From: Chrysomallon squamiferum
Taxonomy: Eukaryota; Mollusca; Gastropoda; Neomphalida; Peltospiridae
Assembly (NCBI GenBank): GCA_012295275.1
Contig: CM022671.1
Location: 5,346,565-5,359,064, forward strand
DNA length: 12,500 bases
Reading direction: 5' to 3'
This document shows positions 8,674 to 12,500 of the stretch, piece by piece. The translations under genes were made by a program, and so were the position numbers. The notes under the pieces were generated by a model that was given only the letters and a program-made list of their open reading frames with translations, searched no databases and was not told the origin of the DNA. Numbering within the stretch: position 1 is the first letter of the stretch; each line of letters starts with the position of its first letter.

Positions 8674-8956
8674 CTGTACAAAAAAAAAATACACTAATAA
8701 ATCTCTAGTTTGTACTTTTTAAAAAATGTAATGAATTTGAATTTGTATAGTTTTACAATCCTCTATATCAGTGTTCACATAAATCTGATTAGTCTTGCTA
8801 TAACAATGAGTATAAAGTGTTAACAATGGTAACAATGTTTTTAAAAATCCAAGTCTAAGTGCTTTGATATAATGGGAGAGTCATGAAAATCAAACCTTTC
8901 AGTCAAACTATCAAGCTTTAGAGAAGAGTGTATCAGTGAGTTATTTTTTGTTTCAC
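8674..8956 (-). other. Short intron, 283 nt
   Basis: AT-rich, GT-AG (GTGAAA donor, TTTTTTGTACAG acceptor). Nothing else recognisable. Confidence 0.9.
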
Positions 8957-9085
8957 CTGTACAGATGTTGTCTGATCAGAGAAAGGAGAACTGAAGAACA
9001 TGGAGATGATGTTCATGATGGTCACAGTGATGTACTCCTCCATCACTGCATCAGCGTGTTTGCGGTCATGTGTCGCTGTACACAC
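8957..9085 (-). CDS. ITPR: IP3 receptor, exon: DRKHAD / FFSSPFSDQ segment
   Basis: This exon has 43 codons, phase 0 on both sides. The acceptor is ATATTTACAG and the donor is GTGAAA. It opens VCTATHDRKHADAVMEEYIT and ends MFFSSPFSDQTTSVQ. The family pattern is VC..T.DRKHAD..LE.YV......I...FFSSPFSDQST..Q, so both ends are recognisable. It joins the preceding MAM and the following ANQPVFV without insertion or loss. It forms part of the helical central region just after the second RIH domain. The ATHDRKHAD spelling is closer to the recalled insect receptor than to vertebrate NNTSDRKHAD, one of the hints that the host is an invertebrate. Confidence 0.97.
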
Positions 9086-9448
9086 CTGTAAATATCATCA
9101 TTTTACTTCACAATTTGTTTTATTTAATTATGTTAATTTTAATTTTAATAATAAACTACTTATGAAAAGATTAGTTTTAAAAAGTATAGGTAATACACAT
9201 GCACATAAATAGTTTATTTTACACATTTAAATATATATTATTTTTACTGTTTAATTTATATAGATCTTTCATTCATAAAAACTAAATTTTCAAACTAACT
9301 TTTTAAAATGAATGCCTGAATATTCAATAAGAAGTAAACAAACAAATAACAAATAAATACTTAAAATCTTTTAGAATAAAACTTTATAAATTTTAAAAAC
9401 TGAAATTATCAAATAAAGTTATGAGCTCTAGGTAGAATGGTAAATCAC
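9086..9448 (-). other. Intron, 363 nt
   Basis: AT-rich with no array longer than a few units. The donor is GTGATT and the acceptor is TATTTACAG. Nothing else seen. Confidence 0.9.
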
Positions 9449-9574
9449 CATAGCCATGTCAACGAGGAAGTTTTCAAACAAAGTCCACATGTGTTTACTG
9501 GTGTACACTTCTTTCATCTCAACCTCAGTGTCCACGTAGCAGTGGTTGAGGAAGTTGATGTACGCTGTCTTCAC
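9449..9574 (-). CDS. ITPR: IP3 receptor, exon: [18 protein letters not shown] segment
   Basis: This exon has 42 codons, phase 0 on both sides. The acceptor is TTTTGTAACAG. It opens [20 protein letters not shown] and ends [11 protein letters not shown]. The motif [33 protein letters not shown] is a hallmark of all IP3 receptors, and the first residues complete the CIPE|VK junction of the previous exon. The donor is ATG|GTGATT, a poor donor chosen because the next exon begins VCTATHDRKHAD, giving MAM-VC where relatives have MARVC or MAVVC. Sequence conservation makes the exon certain; only the exact 3' edge rests on that junction. Confidence 0.97.
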
Positions 9575-10065
9575 CTGTTACAAAACACAAAACACTCACA
9601 TGATAATAATAATAAATACTTTAAGTTAAAAAATGTATTTAATATTCTGTAAATAATTTTTTTCACTCTTATAGGTTGCAACAGTCTTTTACTGGACTTT
9701 CATACAAAGGCCTTTGACCAAACACTTTATTTTTATTAATTTTTGAAAAAGATTTGCTTCCTGAATTTTTCTAGCTGTTTATTTTTAACTCTGTTTGTTT
9801 GTTACAGGTCCCATGATTAAACTAAAACAACAGCATAAATAATTAAAACAACAATAACAATAATATTAATAAGAACAATAATAAGAATAATATCAGAATT
9901 AGTAGTAGCAGCAGTAGTAAATAACAGTAATAATTTTGAATATACACATACACACACACACACACACAGACATAAATATACAAATTGGTAACAATATTAA
10001 ATTAGCAACAACAATAATACATTTATAAACATAAAGAAAAAAAAGATGTTTAAACTGCAGTCTAC
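9575..10065 (-). other. Intron, 491 nt, with AAC/AAT/AGT and AC repeats
   Basis: The donor GTAGAC is weak. A mixed trinucleotide stretch (AAC, AAT, AGT, AGC) lies at about 9839-9933 and an AC run at 9949-9968. No gene is present. Confidence 0.9.
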
Positions 10066-10317
10066 CTCAGGAATGCAGTCTGGATGAGTGACGACTCTGA
10101 CGATGTCGTCTAGAGGCAGCAGGGAGTGACACTTGATCTCTGTGTAGACGTTTTTGCCCTCCGTGCACAGCGCCAGCAGCTGGACGAGGTGGATGTGGTA
10201 CATGAGTGGACTGCGGTCATCTGTCCGGTGTCGCTCGGACCGCATCAGTTCAATGAGGACTTCAAACGAGGCTCGGTCATTGTAAAAAAGCAGAACCTCT
10301 TCTCCTACATTCACCAG
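10066..10317 (-). CDS. ITPR: IP3 receptor, exon: core of second RIH domain (largest exon here)
   Basis: This exon has 84 codons, phase 0 on both sides. The acceptor is TTTGAACTTCAG, before [19 protein letters not shown]. The donor is GTAGAC, after HPDCIPE; it is a weak donor with A at +5. It includes [19 protein letters not shown] and [20 protein letters not shown], the diagnostic RIH motif of IP3 receptors. Vertebrate type 1 has VELLAVCTEG at the same place, so this protein is slightly diverged ([10 protein letters not shown]). The exon codes for several solenoid helices on the cytosolic side of the ER membrane. A degenerate copy of its 3' splice site lies upstream in the adjoining intron at 10577-10595. 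Confidence 0.98.
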
Positions 10318-10327
10318 CTGAAGTTCA

Positions 10328-10436
10328 AATAAATAAATAAATAATTAAATAAGTACATAAATAAATAAATAAATAAATAAGTAAGTATATAAATAACTTA
10401 TAAGTAAGTACATAAGTAAGTAAAGAAAGAAATAAG
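10328..10436. repeat. AAAT/AAGT tetranucleotide repeat
   Basis: AAAT units are mixed with AAGT and ACAT variants, starting 11 bases upstream (in the transcript sense) of the acceptor of exon 10066-10317. Confidence 0.92.
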
Positions 10437-10576
10437 CCTGTTTAGGGTTGGTTATTATAAAACAAGATGAATAATAATAATAATAATAATAGATAAATAA
10501 AAAAATAAAAAAATAAAAAAATATATATAAAAAATAAATAAATAATTGAAACTAATTATTGTAATAATTCTTTTCA

Positions 10577-10595
10577 TACATTCACCAGTTGTTGT
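10577..10595 (-). other. Degenerate copy of an intron-exon boundary
   Basis: The plus-strand word TACATTCACCAG at 10577-10588 repeats 10306-10317, the first 12 coding bases of exon 10066-10317. Both copies are flanked by an AATAAATAAA-like intron stretch. On the transcript strand the true site reads CTTCAG|CTGGTGAATGTA and the copy reads CAACAA|CTGGTGAATGTA, so the acceptor AG is gone. The next seven coding-side bases also match at five positions (GGAGAAG against TGAAAAG). Confidence 0.6.
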
Positions 10596-10957
10596 TTAAT
10601 AAATAAAAAAATAAAAAAAAAAAACCTCAGGTTGAGACATTGTTACACCAAATGTAGTTGTTTAAATAAATATAAATAAAAAAAGAAAGAAACAAACCAG
10701 TTGTAACAGGCTCTTAGTAAACCAATAAATAAATTGATAAAATGTAATTTTTATAAAAAATAAAATTTATAACATTTCAATAAAAATATAAATAAAAAAC
10801 ATAAAAAAAATTAAAAACATTTTTCTGAATCAGAATTTTTTTTTACAGTGATAACAGTTTTATTTTTATACACATTTAGAATTAAAATAACCATAATTAC
10901 ATACATAATTTTAACACACGAGATACTAGCATACCCTCTGCCTTGCTAACACCTTAC

Positions 10958-11158
10958 CTCAGACATGACAACCTCCTGACATCTGCGAATGTACTGTCCC
11001 TCTGCCTTCACAATGGTTTGCAGAAACTTAATGTACTGTACATGTCTTCCATGTGTCTCTATACAGTGTACAAAGTGCTGTACAACACGGTCCTTGATTT
11101 CATGACACAAAGACACATTGTCCAGAAAGATGGCCTGCATTGTCTGGGCCTCGAGAAG
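10958..11158 (-). CDS. ITPR: IP3 receptor, exon: second RIH domain, conserved [14 protein letters not shown] block
   Basis: This exon has 67 codons, phase 0 on both sides. The acceptor is GTTCATTTAG and the donor is GTAAGG. It opens [20 protein letters not shown] and contains [20 protein letters not shown] and [20 protein letters not shown], ending MSE. These are among the most conserved stretches of IP3 receptors; [17 protein letters not shown] is nearly invariant between vertebrates and insects as I recall them. The exon sits within the RIH fold and would pack as several antiparallel helices. On the opposite strand two open frames cross this exon; they carry no family signal and are shadows. 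GC content here is far above the flanking introns. Confidence 0.98.
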
Positions 11159-11587
11159 CTAAATGAACAAAAATAACAGTAGTAAGATTGGCTTTTTCTT
11201 TATGAGTTTCAATAACAAAAATGCAAAATGTCAGTGTAACTTTAATAATCCAAGTCTTTACAGAAACCTGTTAGAAATATTCAAAAATGACAGGTATAAT
11301 TATTATTCTCATTTTATTTCTTTATTTATATTTAGTTCTTTATTTATTTATATAAGGTTTAGTTTTTTTAATTAGTGTTTCATAAGTCTGAAAGATCAGA
11401 TAAACAAATATGTTACTCAGGGTAAAATTTAAGCAATAACAACAACAACAACAAAAAATTATAATAATAATAGAAATAAAATAATCATAATAATTGGTAT
11501 TTGACATTTATTCACATACATTTAAATGCACTTCAACTGACAATTTTTTGTTAACTAAAATAAAATAGAATAATGATGAACACTCAC
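11159..11587 (-). other. Intron, 429 nt
   Basis: AT-rich, with an AAC run near 11437-11455 followed by AAT units. Strong donor (GTGAGTG). The plus-strand open frame at 11163-11375 has no resemblance to a known family and is treated as chance. Confidence 0.9.
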
Positions 11588-11713
11588 TCCTGGAGAGAGA
11601 AACAGATCCAGACTCTGATAGAGCAGTGACTGGTTGAGTTGGTTTCCCAGACAAAACGCCTGTAAGAACTCATGTGCCATCTTCATCAGCTCCTGCATCT
11701 TGCTGTCATCATT
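11588..11713 (-). CDS. ITPR: IP3 receptor, exon: second RIH domain
   Basis: This exon has 42 codons, phase 0 on both sides. The acceptor is TTTTTTGTAG and the donor is GTGAGTG. It begins [20 protein letters not shown] and ends SLDLFLSPG. This matches the family pattern DTKMQEIM..AHEFLQ.FC.GN..NQ.LL....LFL.PG and continues directly from the ...IPYDK end of the previous exon. The helix carrying MAHEFLQ and the [10 protein letters not shown] turn are the recognisable family marks. It is cytosolic, within the alpha-solenoid between the ligand-binding core and the channel. Nothing is broken. Confidence 0.96.
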
Positions 11714-12148
11714 CTACAAAAAACAAACAGAATTTTCAGTACTGCATAATCATCATCATCATTATTGTCATCATCAATGTGCAGTTTTAGTGTTCTGATT
11801 ATGGGTGAAAAGCACAGCATGTTGTTTGCTATAACCTATTCTCATACATATAGTTAAAGCCAATAGAGGTATTGAGAGAGAAAATCTTTTGCTGCTGTAT
11901 AATAAACTAATCTCTTTATTATTAGCAGTCACTAATCTTTTACATGCACCTTCTCATAGAAATTTCACTCAACAGGGAAATTATATTTATAATAATTATA
12001 GAAAAACAAAACTATAATGAAACAATTTAAGAAATCCAAAACCAATATTCATGCATTATTACTCACACAAACAGAGATCACATTATATAAACAGAACTAT
12101 TAAAACAAATTAAAAGAAGAAATATTAATGAATGTGTCAAAGTCTTAC
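11714..12148 (-). other. Intron, 435 nt
   Basis: AT-rich, with a short ATC run (about 11749-11776). GT-AG (GTAAGA donor, TTTTTTGTAG acceptor). Nothing else recognisable. Confidence 0.9.
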
Positions 12149-12292
12149 TTTGTCGTAAGGTATTTGTAGAAGTTCTAGAACGACTGTGTGGGCTCCCATG
12201 TTTCTCAGCAGACGCTGTTCATGTTTGCGTGGTTTGTGCCGTCCTGTGTCTGGCACTTCCTGTACACACAGCTGTGTAAGCCTGTGAAGTAT
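12149..12292 (-). CDS. ITPR: IP3 receptor, exon (first in window): start of second RIH domain
   Basis: This exon has 48 codons, phase 0 on both sides. The acceptor is TTTTACTTCAG and the donor is GTAAGA. The translation opens [12 protein letters not shown] and ends [20 protein letters not shown] followed by DK. The second half matches the strongly conserved IP3R block [20 protein letters not shown] at the head of the second RIH (ryanodine/IP3 receptor homology) domain. RIH domains are helical repeats that help link ligand binding to the pore. The segment between ([14 protein letters not shown]) is basic and charged, as in the family, where it forms a variable loop before the conserved helix. 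The preceding exon is not in the window, so the opening phase is inferred from the match. Confidence 0.95.
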
Positions 12293-12500
12293 CTGAAGTA
12301 AAACAAATATTTAATAGATCAGTATGGTATTAAACAGTTTCATGTGTTCATAAGTGTTCAAAGTGGATGGGTTGGATGTTGTGTTTTATATGAAATATCA
12401 TTATAGTCTAGACATCATCTGATTAAATTATGATGATATCTGTAAAATTAAACATTTTACATAATAAGTAATTGTTATTTAATGAAATTTTCTTTAAAAA
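12293..12500 (-). other. End of the intron preceding the first exon in the window
   Basis: AT-rich sequence leading to the acceptor TTTTACTTCAG. The upstream exon lies outside the window. Confidence 0.85.

Larger units (their letters stand above)
10318..10957 (-). other. Intron, 640 nt, AAAT-rich with a decayed acceptor copy
   Basis: AAAT and AAGT words fill 10328-10436, an AAT run lies near 10470-10491, and A-rich sequence continues to about 10625. At 10577-10595 it holds a degenerate copy of the acceptor region of exon 10066-10317. No other coding sequence is seen. Confidence 0.88.
1979..12292 (-). other. ITPR: Inositol 1,4,5-trisphosphate receptor gene, central part (11 exons, both ends outside window)
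   Basis: The spliced product is an IP3R subunit. Four subunits form the ER channel that releases calcium when IP3 binds. Eleven minus-strand exons join with compatible phases into 529 codons without a stop. All introns are GT-AG. Nine of the ten junctions inside the window are phase 0, 1 or 2 as expected from exon lengths: phase 1 after exon 8553-8673, phase 2 after exon 4547-4695, phase 0 elsewhere. The joined protein follows the recalled type-1 receptor almost without indels over its second half. Counting from the RRES serine to the end of exon 3646-3757 gives 103 residues, which is the spacing from mouse Ser-1588 to the start of SII at 1692. Which paralogue it is cannot be told; invertebrates usually have one. 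The ligand-binding core, ATP site and pore lie outside the window. Family assignment is very sure; species is not. Confidence 0.97.

Noticed and set aside
10126-10332. Plus-strand open frame over exon 10066-10317
   Set aside because: It is the shadow of the conserved RIH-domain exon; no independent signal.
1-12500. A novel defence, mobile or biosynthetic system
   Set aside because: Everything coding is one known receptor gene; the rest is intron and simple repeats. The unusual points concern splicing structure, not a new gene system.

Overview
This is nuclear DNA from an animal. It is very AT-rich and full of short tandem repeats. Embedded in it are short, GC-richer blocks, each bounded by GT-AG splice signals on the minus strand. 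The blocks join without a gap into one protein: the central part of an inositol 1,4,5-trisphosphate receptor (IP3R/ITPR), the ligand-gated calcium-release channel of the endoplasmic reticulum. I find no second gene, no RNA gene, no recognisable transposase or reverse transcriptase, and nothing bacterial or viral.

The gene runs right to left. Eleven exons were defined from the sequence: 12149-12292, 11588-11713, 10958-11158, 10066-10317, 9449-9574, 8957-9085, 8553-8673, 8111-8289, 4547-4695, 3646-3757 and 1979-2026. They total 1587 nt, or 529 codons, with no frame break at any junction. By recall of the rodent type-1 receptor this covers roughly residues 1180 to 1700: the second RIH domain, the central alpha-solenoid, the first protein-kinase-A site region and the start of the SII splice region. 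The ligand-binding core lies upstream of the window. The ATP site, the pore and the C-terminus lie downstream.

The receptor is clearly diverged from vertebrate ITPR1-3. In places it looks more like protostome receptors (for example the segment [18 protein letters not shown] and the [11 protein letters not shown] stretch). I suspect an invertebrate such as a mollusc or other lophotrochozoan, with low confidence.

Three things repay attention. First, the 48-nt exon at 1979-2026 has the same place, phase and length (16 codons) as the neuron-specific SII-C cassette of mammalian ITPR1, and the upstream RRES at 8159-8170 matches the first PKA site. Second, the 3' splice site of the exon at 3646-3757 has been copied four more times in the adjoining intron (3804-4061). 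Each copy keeps AG|GTTGATT, and each leads to an in-frame stop if used. A weaker copy of another acceptor (exon 10066-10317) lies at 10577-10595 with its AG lost. Third, long CA repeats (as read in the transcript) lie 33 nt past the donor of exon 3646-3757, ahead of the SII-like exon.

The remainder, about 87 percent of the window, is intron: AT-rich sequence with AAT, AAAT, AG, AC, AT and poly-A tracts. One GC-rich hairpin at 1029-1084 stands out.
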